This document shows, piece by piece, positions 54,710-64,000 of a stretch of 64,000 nt of DNA. The stretch lies in NCBI GenBank assembly GCA_047967505.1, contig CM106540.1; one strand, given 5' to 3'. The first letter of the stretch is position 1, and each line of letters starts with the position of its first letter. The stretch comes from Dipteris shenzhenensis (Eukaryota; Polypodiophyta; Polypodiopsida; Gleicheniales). Both the position numbers and the translations under genes were made by a program. The notes below the pieces were generated by a model, which saw only the letters and a program-made list of their open reading frames with translations, did not search any database and was not told the origin of the DNA.

Positions 54710-55430
54710 TGTAAGAAAACAATACAACGTCTATGCTCAACAGATAACAGGATCTCGTACACAAGAGAGAAAATAGATAGTTTGGAGAATCAAAATTTTG
54801 ATTATTATAGAATTGATACAATAGATGGCGCTGCCTCCCAACCGTGCGCTCCTGTGAAAGAAGCTTCAATGGCGAGCTAGAAACAGTAGAGGACAGAGGC
54901 TGGATGCTAAGGAATCAGGGTTGCTGTAGCCAGTGATAAAATGGGCTTCACAGGCTTGCTCTTATATAGCCACCAGTCGTAGTCGGCTGGGCTCAATTGG
55001 GTGACTGACCTAGTCTGCCCAAAACGGTCGACTGGGGGTCGATCTCGAAATAGGCCACCGACCACACAATAGAACCGGTGTACAAAATAGAGCAACTGAC
55101 CTATGGACATCGTGCAGCCCACAGCCATCCGGGATCATCTGGGACTCCAAACGCGCCCCGCAACCCGAGAGTGGGCTGCCCCGAGAAATGCTCCATCTAC
55201 CCTCAATGTGGTCAATCATGGGATGCCTTCCCGCACTTGCATCTAGCCTAGTTGGCAGTGTGCCAACTCTGTCCAGCCATCAGGCCACACATGGCCCCCA
55301 TCTGGTGTCCAAACTAGGACCTACTGGATAACCGAGCTACTCAAATGCCTTCTCCTCATATGGGGGGCTTACAAGTAGAGTTAGCTGGTTCCCACGTAGT
55401 TACATGAGCGTGGAGCATTGATATCTAACA
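54710..55430 (-). repeat. Copia-C 3' LTR (721 bp)
   Basis: On the minus strand it starts TGTTAGATATCAATGC and ends GTTTTCTTACA. The TATA box GCTATATAAG lies at 54961-54970 (minus) and is kept in the partial 5' LTR at 59656-59665. Confidence 0.93.
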
Positions 55431-55439
55431 CCCCCCCTC
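55431..55439 (-). other. Polypurine tract, Copia-C
   Basis: On the minus strand TGAGGGGGG runs into the 3' LTR start. Confidence 0.85.
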
Positions 55440-55460
55440 AATGTCCACCTGCAAGTGAAC

Positions 55461-56357
55461 TTACTTTTTCGGTCCAATGCCAAGTCGATGAAGATGCCTC
55501 TCCAGCAAGTCTCTTCCAAGAGCCTTTGTGGAGATGTCTGCAGCATTCTCTGTAGTCGGACAGTAGACCAAGTCGACCTCTCCATTCATGATGAGCTCGC
55601 GTACAAAGTGATATTGAATCTCAATGTGTTTTGTGCGAGCGTGGAACACAGGGTTCTTTGCAATCGCCATGCAACTCTGATTGTCACATGATAACTGTGT
55701 AGGCTTGTTCTGCACTGCACCCATGTCCCCCAGAATCCTCCTCAACCACACTGCCTCGCAAGAAGCAAAGCATGCTGATTTGTACTCAGCCTTGGTAGAA
55801 GAAAGAGCAACTTTGGGTTGCTTCTTGCTAACCCATGACACAGCTCCAGATCCAAGTGAGAAACAGTAACCTGTCACTAATCTCCTACTGTCCACGTCTC
55901 CTGCCCAATCCGAGTCACAAAATCCAATCAAGATGTTGCCCTTGGTATAGGTGATGCCATAATCAAGTGTGCCTTTGATGTATTTCAGCACCTGCATCCC
56001 TGCCCTCCAATGGTTCTCCTGGGGCTTATTGGAAAACCTGCTTAGTACACTAGTCGCAAAGTTGATGTCCGGCCGTGTGTTGCACAAGTAAATCAAACTG
56101 CCCACAAGCCTCCTGTACTTCGCTTCGTCCACCAGTGGTGATGAATCCTCATTTGAGAGCTTCACATCAACCTCCATAGGGGTACCAACTATCTTGCACT
56201 CAGCCATGCCAAATGCGTTCAGTATCTCTCTAGCATACTTCAGTTGTGAAATGAAGATTTGTTTCGGCTCTTGCCAAACTTCAATCCCCAAACAGAAATG
56301 CATCAGTCCAAGGTCTGCTGTCATTTCAAACTCTCTTCCTAGCAAATGCTTTGTCTA
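55461..56357 (-). pseudogene. Copia-C RT C-end and RNase H
   Basis: The frame reads LGLMHFCLGIEVWQ, LVGSLIYLCNTRPDINFA, CDSDWAGDVDSRRLVTGY, ALSSTKAEYKSACF (Lys replaces the Glu of TEAEY), SCDNQSCMAIAKNP, TKHIEIQYHFVRE and a natural end DISTKALGRDLLERH. It is separated from the rest of RT by TAG at 56355-56357. The Lys at the STEAEY position is at the RNase H catalytic Glu, so this domain is probably dead as well. Confidence 0.94.
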
Positions 56358-57020
56358 CGAGATCTTCTCTTCATGGTTCCCTATTATGACAAGGTCGTCC
56401 ACATAAAGGACCACGATCATACACCTGCCTCCTTCTCTGAAGATATACAAATTTGCATCTGATGGGCTCCTCCTGAACCCGTTTTGCAGAAAGTAGGCAT
56501 CAATTTGCTGGTACCACGCTCGTGGGGCCTATTTCAGCCCGTAAATTGCCTTCTTTAGTTTACAGACTTTACCTTCTGAATCGGGGATCACAAAACCTGG
56601 TGGTTGTTCCACATATACCTCCTCCTTGAGATCCCCATTCAGAAAGGCGGATTTTACATCCATCTGAAACATGAGCCAACTTCCGTGGGCAGCTAAAGCC
56701 AAAACACTGCGAATTGTGGTTAGTCGAGCTGTGGGAGCAAAAGTATCCTGATAATCAAAACCATGTACCTGTGCAAATCCTTTTGCCACGAGCCGAGCCT
56801 TGTACTTATCCAACATGTCGTCGGACTTATACTTGGTCTTGTACACCCACTTGGTGCCAATTACCTTGCGTTTTGGTGGACGATCCATAAGGTCCCAAGT
56901 GTTGTTCTTCATTATGGAGCCATACTCCGACTGCATAGCCTCCATCCACCTATCAGCGGACCAGCAGTGTTCGGATGGATCCTCCTCAATGGCTGCAGGT
57001 TCTCTGCCATCCAAAAGCTA
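56355..57020 (-). pseudogene. Copia-C reverse transcriptase
   Basis: WMEAMQSEYGSIMKNNTW, GTKWVYKTKYK, KARLVAKGFAQ, FQMDVKSAFLNGDLKEE and LKKAIYGLK are followed by TAG at 56529-56531 where LKQAPRAWY is expected. APRAWYQQID and catalytic YVDD at 56394-56405 follow in the same frame. It is bounded upstream by TAG 57018-57020. Motifs are otherwise intact. Confidence 0.94.
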
Positions 57021-57044
57021 CTTTACCCACTTCGGGAATGGCTT

Positions 57045-58271
57045 TTACCGTTGTGGTTCTACAGGCTCTTCTTCATCTTCTTTATCTTGAATCCTCCCAA
57101 GCACCATTGGGGGAGTTCGGTCTACTGTTGGTGGTGGTATTGGATGGATATCCTGGTCCTGGTTGTCTGGGAAGGAAGCATCCTCCTCCAATTGATGTGG
57201 CTGTTCTGAGAAGACCACATCGCGACTTACTATTACCTTCTTGGTAACAGGGTTATAGAGATGGTAACCCTTCGCCTCTTCACTATAGCCCAAGAAAATA
57301 CACTTCCGGCTCTTCGGTTCCCATTTGGTCCTGTTAGCATCAGGGACATGCACAAAACAGTCACATCCAAAAACTCTGAAATGTGCAACTGAAGGTTTCG
57401 TACCAGAAAAGGCCTACAGTGGAGTCATCCTGTTCACAGCTTTCGTGTAGCTACGATTCAGAATGTAAATCGCAGTGTTACATGCTTCAGCCCAGAAAGT
57501 CTTTGGCAAATCTTTCCCTTTCATCATACTCCTGCCAATTTCATAGATGACGCGCATCTTGCGTTCTGCTACTCCATTTTGCTGTGATGTATGTGGCGGG
57601 GGTTTCTGCCTCTTGATCCCGTGACTTTTGCAGTAACTCTCGAATTCAGTTGATGTGAACTCTCCACCTCTATCTGATCTCAATTTCTTTACCTTCTTCC
57701 CCATTTCTTTCTCAACCATTACATGCCATTCCTTGAACTTACTAAAAGCCTCATCTTTAGTCTTCAGGAAGTATATCCATATCCTTCTACTGTAGTCGTT
57801 GATCAGCGTCACGAAGTAGTAGGAACCACCCAAAGCTTCCATCTCCATCTTTCTGCAGAGGTCCGTGTGAACAAGCTCTAGAGGAGCCTTTGCCCTGTTG
57901 GCCTCTTTAGGAAAGGGCTGCCGATGCTGCTTGCCCATCATGCAAGCTTCACGTACATCGGGCAGATCTAAAATTTTTGGTAGGTCTGCAATCATTCCAC
58001 TTTTATGCATCTCCTTCAAAGAACTAAGGTTTAGATGACCAAACCTCTCATGCCACAGCTTAGTGTTCTTCACATCGGCTCGAGCACTGAAAGCTGAGAG
58101 TTCGTAGATGTTGTGGTGCCATGTACCTTTACCAATGACCTTTCCTTGAAGATCCAAGATCTGTGTACCATTCTTATCGAATTGAACTTTGAGGTCCCGA
58201 TCCGCCGTGATCGCAGAAATGGACAACAAGTTCCTCTTAATATCTGGCACATAAAGAACATCGGACAACTA
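57045..58271 (-). pseudogene. Copia-C GAG-pre-integrase and integrase
   Basis: LWHERFGHLNLSSLKEM and CMMGKQHRQPF form the zinc-binding segment. Integrase follows with LVHTDLC, TLINDYSRR, SDRGGEFTSTEF and SQQNGVAERKMR (D, D, E present), then FGCDCFVHVPDAN and FLGYSEEAKGYHLYNP. Stops lie at 58269-58271, 57414-57416 and 57045-57047, all in the same frame. After integrase comes an acidic, proline-rich linker to RT. Confidence 0.94.
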
Positions 58272-58680
58272 TTTTACAACTCCATCTGACTTGAGAGCAA
58301 TCGTACCTTTTTCTTTTGCTGGACATTTTGCATCATTGCCAACTGCTACCAGGATGTCATTCCCTACCGACTGTAGAGAGGTATACCAATCCTTCCGACT
58401 AGTCATGTGGCGTGATGCACCACTGTCAATGATCCAAGGTTCATCCACAGGTACATGAACTGCCTCCGTGCAAATCTCCTCAATTGCTATGAACAACTCT
58501 ACTGGTGCTGCCTACGCGCTATTGCTGGACTCTTTCTTTACTCCGTTCTTCTCATCTACAATCTTCTTTTGGCACTCATTCTGCTTGTGCCATGCCTTGT
58601 TGCAATAGAAGCACTTGATCTTCTTCTTTCTCTTTTTATCATCAGAAGAAGATGGGTTACCAGAGTCCTTACCCTTACCT
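58272..58680 (-). pseudogene. Copia-C zinc knuckle and protease
   Basis: The zinc knuckle C-F-Y-C...H...C (CFYCNKAWHKQNEC) lies near 58612-58571 and is intact. It is followed by TAG at 58512-58514, AAPVELFIAI and protease WIIDSGASRHMTS near 58440-58402. The frame ends at 58269. Confidence 0.9.
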
Positions 58681-59339
58681 GTCTTTGACAGCGTAGAAAG
58701 CCGAATCTTCTCTAGTCCTCATCTTTTGATGCATCTCCTCCTCTAGAAACATCGTGCTGAAATCCTCAAAGTTGAGGGGTGGATTTCTATTTTGTGTATT
58801 TAGCGCCGTAACAAGACCATCGTACTTTGGTGGGAGAATCCGTATAGACCTTCGTGCTAGATTCTCACTGGTGATGGTGATGCCAATCGCAGTCATCTGA
58901 TCGCGTAGATTCTTCACCCTCGTGATAAACTTCTCTACAGACTCAGACAATTTCTCATTCGTGAGTTGAGTCTCCAGATTCTAAATCCGCGTTTGATTCG
59001 TGGTCTCGTACTGATTTTTCAAGACCGTCCATGTCTCCTCTGTTGTGGTGACATGTTGAATTAATGCCATGATGGAATCACTTACACTGCAGACAATAGA
59101 ACACAGTGCATCTGCATTTCTTCTTGTCCATGCGAGAATCTCATCCGCAGTTGGTACTATCTATTGTCCTGCATTGGCTAGATCCGGTCTCGCCTCACGT
59201 CCAACCCAATAGCAGTGTCCCAAAGCTCATATGCACTTAGGATGGTCTTCATCTTGAACTTCCAGAGTGGATAGTTAGAGCCATCCAACTTTTCGCTTTC
59301 GCCGAACGGTGGGATTCGCAGTCTTGCGGGCCGGGCCAT
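58640..59339 (-). pseudogene. Copia-C gag
   Basis: ATG at 59339 starts MARPARLRIPPFGE, with EKLDGSNYPLWKFKMKTIL, the copia gag N-terminal phrase. Stops and shifts follow between 59230 and 58960. The frame 58950-58675 is clean and reads VEKFITRVKNLRDQM, RILPPKYDGLVTAL and MFLEEEMHQ (UBN2). A shift near 58700 separates it from the zinc knuckle. Confidence 0.88.
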
Positions 59340-59394
59340 CTCTCACAATTTGCTCGCAAACAGAAACACACTACCAAAGCTTCTTACTCGAGCA

Positions 59395-59407
59395 CGCTCT
59401 GATACCA
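59395..59407 (-). other. Primer binding site, Copia-C
   Basis: On the minus strand TGGTATCAGAGCG follows LTR end TTACA directly. Confidence 0.9.
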
Positions 59408-59910
59408 TGTAAGAAAACAATACGTTTGTGCTCAACAGATAAAAGGATCTCGTACGCAAGAGAGAAAGCAAATAGTATGGAGAATTAAAAATTTGATTAC
59501 TATAGAACTGATACAATAGATGGTGCTGGCTCCCAACCGTGCACTCCTGTGAAAGAAGCTTTGATGGCGAGCTGGAAATAGTAGAGGACGGAGGCTAGAT
59601 GTTAAGGAAGCATGGTTGCTGTAGCCAGTGATGAAATGGGCTTCACGAGCTTGCTCTTATATAGCAACTAGTCGTAGTCGGTTGGGCTCAATTGGGTGAC
59701 CGACCCAGTCCGCCCAAAACGGTCGACTGGGGGTCAGTCCCGAAATAGGCCACTGACCACACGATAGAACTGGTGCGCAAAATAGAGCAACTAACCTATA
59801 GTTACCGTTTGGCCCACAGCCATCCGGGATCATCTGGGTCTCCAAACGGGCCCCGCAACCCAAGAGTGGGCTACCTCGGGAAATGCTCCATCTACCCTCA
59901 ATGCGGTCAG
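59408..59910 (-). repeat. Copia-C 5' LTR, inner 503 bp only
   Basis: It aligns with 54710-55215 of the 3' LTR, with many substitutions and a few indels, up to GCGGTCAG at 59910. The outer part is absent. Confidence 0.92.
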
Positions 59911-62221
59911 TCTTGCACATTGGTGCATGGACAGCTTGCTGTCTATCAACATATGCAGGTGGATTCACATCCTGGAAAGTGATTCTCCTCATTTCCACAT
60001 CCCTCATGGGTGCCTTATGCATCTTCTTCTCATTGAAGACCACATCATGGCTGCGTATGATCTTCTTTGCTTCTGGATCCCAGAGACGATAGCCCATCTT
60101 TCCACTTTCACCATAACCTAGAAAGATGCATTTCCTAGACTTAGGATCTAGCTTCTTTCGAAGCTCTTTTGGCACATGTGCATATGCCTCACACCCAAAT
60201 ATACGCAAATGAGAGTAAGAGGGCTTCTTGCCACTCCACGCCTCTTTAGGAATACCACCATCCAAACTCTTACTAGGTGATCTATTGATCACATGCACTG
60301 CAGTCTTCATTGCCTCAGCCCAAAAACCACCAGAAAGACTTGCATTGGAAAGCATGCATTGCAACCTTTCTTGAATGGTACGATTCATCTTTTCTGCAAC
60401 TGGATTTTGCTCTGGAGTACGAGGGGATGTGAGCTCCCTCTTAATCCCACGTGTATCACAGAAATGTTGAAAGTCATGAGAGAGATACTCTCCACCATTA
60501 TCAGTCCGTAGGCATTTAAGCGTTCTACCTGACTGATTCTCAACCAAGGCCAGCCATTTCTGAAATACCTGGAACACATCACTCTTCCGAGCTATAGCAT
60601 AAGCCCACACTTTCCTAGTTGCATCATCAATGAATGTCACATAGTATTCAGCCCCGCCTAATGACCGTGTAGGCATGGGACCACATACGTCTGAATGCAC
60701 CAAATCAAGCATTTCAAACTCTTTCTTTCCCCTTCTTTTATGGGCTGATTTAGTCTGCTTCCCATAGAGACAATGCTCACAAAATTCAAAATCAGAGAAA
60801 CTCAAATGCGGTACATAACCCAAACGGCATAAGAGTTTCATTCCATTCTGGCTCATGTGCCCCAACCTCCAATGCCACAAAGAAGTGCTTGGCTGCTCGG
60901 TTATTGCAACAACATGATCAAATACCCCTGATACATGTAAGGGATACAAAGTCCCACACTTGGCACCCCTGGCCAAAAGCATAGAGCCCTTCTGAATTTT
61001 CCAACTCTGAAAGCCAAAAGTGGTGTGAAAACCAGCATCATCTAGCTGACCCACTGAAATAAGACTCTTGGTCAGCTTAGGCACATGTCTCACATGTTTC
61101 AAAACAAATGCAGACCCATTTGCAAAAGAAAACTTTATGTCACCTGCTCCCACTATGTCACATGCATAGTCATTTCCAAGATGCACACAACCTGTCTTTC
61201 CACTATCATAAGTGGAGAACCATTCCCTATGGGGAGTAACATGGAATGAAGCACTAGAATCCAAAATCCAATCCTGGGAATATGCATCATCTGAAGTGGT
61301 AAGCAACTCTGCAGATAAAGTAGACATGAAGAGAACATCATTGTCACTATCACGTGTGACTGCATTGATCTCCTCGATCTTCACTTTTCTTTTGTCCTCC
61401 CTTGGACTCTCTTCCTTTTGATTTGCACCCCAATTTGCATTCTTTTTCTTATCCTTTTGCTCTCTTTTCAGCTTGTAACAATCCTTTTTCATATGGCCCT
61501 TCTTGCCACAATGGTAACACTCAATGTTCCGTGCCCTGGATTTGCTACGAGACTTCCCTCTTTCTTGGGACTTCCCCCTGAACTGTGATCTGCCCCTTTG
61601 CACATTTAAGGCTGCATCCTGCTTGTTGCCATCCATAGACTTCCGTCTAATCTCCTCGTCCAACAAGCTACCCATAACATCATCAAATTTCAGTACTCCA
61701 CCAGGTGCAGAGTTACTGACAGCTGTACGGAAGGTATCCCATGAGGATGGCAATGAACATAAGAGAAATATTGCCTTAGTCTCCACATCAAAATTCATTT
61801 TCTGAGCCTGAAGCTGGCTGAAAATAATATTGAATTCATTCAAATGAGAAGCAATGGAGACCCCTTCCTTCATCTGTAGCTCAAACAACCTCTTCATAAG
61901 GTAAACTTTATTAGAGGCAGTTTCCTTCTCATAAGTGGCACACAGTTTCTTCCACAAATCTTCCGTAGTCTGCTCATTTACTACTGTGAAATAAACTGAC
62001 TCTGCAAGATGAAGTCTAATAGTAGACTTTGCTAATGCATCCAACTCATTCCAATCATCCTCAGACATATTTGCAGGCTTAGCTTCAATACCTGCCAAGG
62101 GTTTAATCTGCTTCTTTTGAATAAGCACATCCCTTATCTGTTCTTTCCACAAAGAAAAGTTTGTCCCATCAAACTTTTTAATGCTGAAAAACTCCTTTTC
62201 AGATGTGGAAGAGGATGCCAT
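59657..62221 (-). CDS. Copia-A gag-protease-integrase polyprotein, frame intact, with chimeric C-terminus
   Basis: From ATG 62221 (MASSSTSEKE) 854 codons are open. The order is gag/UBN2, zinc knuckle CYHCGKKGHMKKDC, protease reading DSSASFHVTP (DSG altered to DSS), LWHWRLGHMSQNG, integrase with VHSDVCGPM, TDNGGEYLS and PEQNPVAEKM, and FLGYGESGKMGYRLWDP. At 59911 the element ends and about 84 residues read from the Copia-C LTR (RIEGRWSISRG...) follow to the stop at 59657. Without RT it cannot transpose alone. The altered protease residue suggests no processing. Confidence 0.85.
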   Translation of the reverse strand: MASSSTSEKEFFSIKKFDGTNFSLWKEQIRDVLIQKKQIKPLAGIEAKPANMSEDDWNELDALAKSTIRLHLAESVYFTVVNEQTTEDLWKKLCATYEKETASNKVYLMKRLFELQMKEGVSIASHLNEFNIIFSQLQAQKMNFDVETKAIFLLCSLPSSWDTFRTAVSNSAPGGVLKFDDVMGSLLDEEIRRKSMDGNKQDAALNVQRGRSQFRGKSQERGKSRSKSRARNIECYHCGKKGHMKKDCYKLKREQKDKKKNANWGANQKEESPREDKRKVKIEEINAVTRDSDNDVLFMSTLSAELLTTSDDAYSQDWILDSSASFHVTPHREWFSTYDSGKTGCVHLGNDYACDIVGAGDIKFSFANGSAFVLKHVRHVPKLTKSLISVGQLDDAGFHTTFGFQSWKIQKGSMLLARGAKCGTLYPLHVSGVFDHVVAITEQPSTSLWHWRLGHMSQNGMKLLCRLGYVPHLSFSDFEFCEHCLYGKQTKSAHKRRGKKEFEMLDLVHSDVCGPMPTRSLGGAEYYVTFIDDATRKVWAYAIARKSDVFQVFQKWLALVENQSGRTLKCLRTDNGGEYLSHDFQHFCDTRGIKRELTSPRTPEQNPVAEKMNRTIQERLQCMLSNASLSGGFWAEAMKTAVHVINRSPSKSLDGGIPKEAWSGKKPSYSHLRIFGCEAYAHVPKELRKKLDPKSRKCIFLGYGESGKMGYRLWDPEAKKIIRSHDVVFNEKKMHKAPMRDVEMRRITFQDVNPPAYVDRQQAVHAPMCKTDRIEGRWSISRGSPLLGCGARLETQMIPDGCGPNGNYRLVALFCAPVLSCGQWPISGLTPSRPFWADWVGHPIEPNRLRLVAI

Positions 62222-63661
62222 GATGCAAATAAAGCAAAATCCCAAATGCTAGTACCTGCAAGAGAGAATCACACCAAATACTAGGTGCATCCAAATGTGT
62301 ATGCCACAATAGAGTGAAATATCACCAAAATTCAAAGCTCAAAGCATCAAAAGATGCATCTGACTCATGTGCATATACTATGCATCCATATGAGTAAATC
62401 TGGCCCAAAAGAAAATGCCAATAAGTGCCAAATGACTCAAGCATAAACACTGTCCACTGGCATATGCATCAATAATGTCTCATCCAAGAGAGCATAGCAC
62501 TATCAGTGCATCACCTGCAATGTGTCAAAGCTGTCCCTCAGCTTAAAATAGCATCCATGTGCAAAGCGTCCATAAAAAATAGCATCCCACAAGGCAATTT
62601 GGGCCTATCAGCGCATCCAACAAGGACCGCAATGCATCCAAATGGCCTATAAATCATCCACTGCAACCCAATGCACACCACGAATGAGCGCACACTGCTC
62701 AAACTGCAACCAGAGTGATCTGCATAAGGTATACTCAAGAAATCATAGTCCCACGGTAATGAGCGCTACTGAAAATAGGACCTGAGATGCTTCAAAACAT
62801 GGGCGCTATCGCATAATTGGACTCAGCAAGAAAATCTGCAAATATCTCTCTTCTGCCAGAACTCCAAAATCCCAACCGATGAGTGAGAAATGGGAGTCAA
62901 TACTTATCCACTGCCATGTGGCATAAATCTAAGGTTTCAAAACCTTAGTATGAAAAATGCATAACAGAGAGACGAAATCGAATACACAGAGATTTATAAC
63001 TCTGAAAATCCTCCACCAAATCACGCAAGAACTGATAGGTAGGGGTTTTTGGGTGTCCGGAACACAATGGGACAGACGGTTTTGGAAACCGTGGCCTCAA
63101 TCACTGGGTCCAACACACGGACTGAAAAACGTTTTTGGAAACAGAGCTATCTGTAACCTCCACCGGAGTGCGAATGATGAGCAACATAGAAGTTTTAGGA
63201 CCTCCTGAGTCCACCGGAAGTGACAGATCTGCAAATGGTTGCTCCAAACTTGAGTTCCAACACCCGGGCAAAAAACGCAGGAACTGATACAGTGAGTCAG
63301 AAATCCACTGAAATGATCCCAGATTCAAGAATGAAGGTGTTTCCAAGCTCCTGAAGTAATGTGGACACCAAAAGCAAGCAATAGTTGCCTCTACAAGTCA
63401 ATACGGAGTCTCTGTCATCGAACGGAACAGGGAAAAGCTCAAAAAACGACTTTTTCTTTGAAAGCTCTTAACAGGCTCTCAAAACCACTTCGCAAAGCCA
63501 AAGTGACTTTTCCAAAGGTTCCTCCAAGGTCTCTGCACACTCGGATGCAAGTAAAGTCACCCACAAAGCTTCCCACAGAGCTTCTCCTTCCTCCCACAGA
63601 GCTGCTGAGCTTCCAAGCATTCACGCACGCTCAGCTAGATCACCCGGGCTCTGATACCAGT
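62222..63661 (-). other. Copia-A copy 2 leader and primer site
   Basis: It is collinear with 5674-7114 at high identity. The primer site on the minus strand starts two bases after the LTR, TGGTATCAGAGCCCGG at about 63644-63659. Confidence 0.88.
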
Positions 63662-63839
63662 TGAGAGTGCTCTCAACAGAAGCAAGAACGGAAGAAGGAG
63701 AGAGAGCGAGAGAGAGACAGAGAGCCACACAAGTTTTGGTGGGTGCAGAACCACCCTAATCTTCTTTTTCATTCATTTATATATGTGTTTGAGTATTGTA
63801 CATAACTGGGGTTAAGGCACAGTGACCTTTAACCCCACA
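63662..63839 (-). repeat. Copia-A copy 2 5' LTR (178 bp)
   Basis: On the minus strand it starts TGTGGGGTTAAAGG and ends AGTGCTCTCA-type sequence in inverted sense. It is 8 bp longer than in copy 1, mainly in the GA/CT-rich part (AGAGCGAGAGAGAGACAGAG). Confidence 0.93.
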
Positions 63840-64000
63840 CTTCATTCCATGTTACTCCCCATAGGGAATGGTTCTCCACTTATGACAGTGGAAAGACAGG
63901 TTGTGTGCATCTTGGAAATGACTATGCATGTGACATAGGGGGAGTAGGTGATATAAAGTTTTCTTTTGCAAATGGGTCTGCATTTATTTTGAAACATGTG
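63840..64000 (+). mobile_element. Copia-A copy 3, protease fragment, runs off the window
   Basis: From 63840 the plus strand reads FHVTPHREWFSTYDSGKTG, then VHLGNDYACD and FSFANGSAFILKHV, matching copy 1 at 8088-8245. It starts inside the protease at the boundary with copy 2's LTR, so copy 2 inserted here in the opposite orientation. CTTCA (63840-63844) would be the target duplication. The rest lies beyond the window. Confidence 0.93.

Larger units (their letters stand above)
54710..59910 (-). mobile_element. Copia-C: Ty1/copia element with 5'-truncated LTR, fused to Copia-A copy 2
   Basis: The minus-strand element has a complete 721-bp 3' LTR (54710-55430), a purine tract, RNase H, RT, integrase, protease, gag, primer site and the inner ~503 bp of the 5' LTR (59408-59910). 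The outer ~220 bp of the 5' LTR is replaced at 59910/59911 by Copia-A pol sequence. The two LTRs differ at many sites, so it is older than Copia-A and -B. From about 58670 to 55461 coding stays in one frame with about seven stops. Confidence 0.95.
59911..63839 (-). mobile_element. Copia-A copy 2, 3'-truncated (LTR to integrase)
   Basis: It has a 5' LTR (63662-63839), primer site, leader and one open frame from gag through integrase. It is nearly identical to copy 1 (5504-9440) and is cut off just after the integrase C-terminal region at 59911. RT, RNase H and the 3' LTR are missing and replaced by Copia-C. On its right, at 63840, it interrupts another Copia-A copy. Confidence 0.95.

Overview
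This is a repeat-dominated stretch of a plant nuclear genome. The evidence is several Ty1/copia elements primed from an initiator-Met tRNA site (TGGTATCAGAGC type), a RepHel Helitron, a hAT transposase relic, long (GA)n, (TC)n and (TA)n arrays, and intron-bearing coding remnants. The hAT, Helitron and DDE-like proteins remind me of ferns, lycophytes or bryophytes more than flowering plants, but that is a low-confidence impression. I see no intact ordinary host gene. The only host-like pieces are a short eIF5-mimic (BZW-type) protein fragment near 19 kb and a foldable plastid-type tRNA-Pro near 52.6 kb.

Layout. 0-1.3 kb: tandem array of about 181-bp monomers. 1.5-11.75 kb: decayed autonomous Helitron (Rep plus PIF1-like helicase) split inside its helicase by a 5.9-kb copia element (Copia-A, plus strand) with perfect 5-bp target duplications. 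11.75-13.8 kb: non-coding repeats and a partial LTR of a second family (Copia-B). 14.2-17.4 kb: hAT transposase pseudogene (minus) running into a six-copy 281-bp tandem array. 17.4-21.1 kb: mostly unassigned, with the eIF5-mimic fragment and a palindrome cluster. 21.26-28.37 kb: complete Copia-B (minus) with 257-bp LTRs and AACCC target duplication, inserted in a 45-bp coding tandem repeat. 28.4-32.9 kb: unassigned. 32.9-35.1 kb: deleted Copia-B relative (plus). 35.7-40.5 kb: intron-containing gene for a DDE-type transposase-like protein that I cannot place in a named superfamily with confidence; this is the best candidate for something new. 40.5-45.7 kb: diverged repeats and copia fragments. 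45.7-54.7 kb: AT islands, GA/TC microsatellites, ACGTGGC-rich blocks, an internally deleted Copia-B copy and the tRNA. 54.7-59.9 kb: Copia-C (minus) with 721-bp 3' LTR and truncated 5' LTR. 59.9-63.8 kb: 5' two-thirds of a second Copia-A (minus), joined to the Copia-C LTR so that one frame reads across the junction. 63.84-64 kb: a third Copia-A copy (plus), interrupted by the second.

The parts work together only as transposons: each copia has leader, gag, protease, integrase, reverse transcriptase and RNase H in that order, and all complete copies are inactivated. Copia-B keeps one reading frame from gag to RNase H (4.25 kb), and Copia-C keeps one through about 3 kb; both are broken only by stop codons. 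Most of those stops are one C-to-T change from a sense codon. That pattern, a repeated TGAGT-plus-6-bp-duplication insertion in two unrelated elements, and the DDE-like gene are the main leads.
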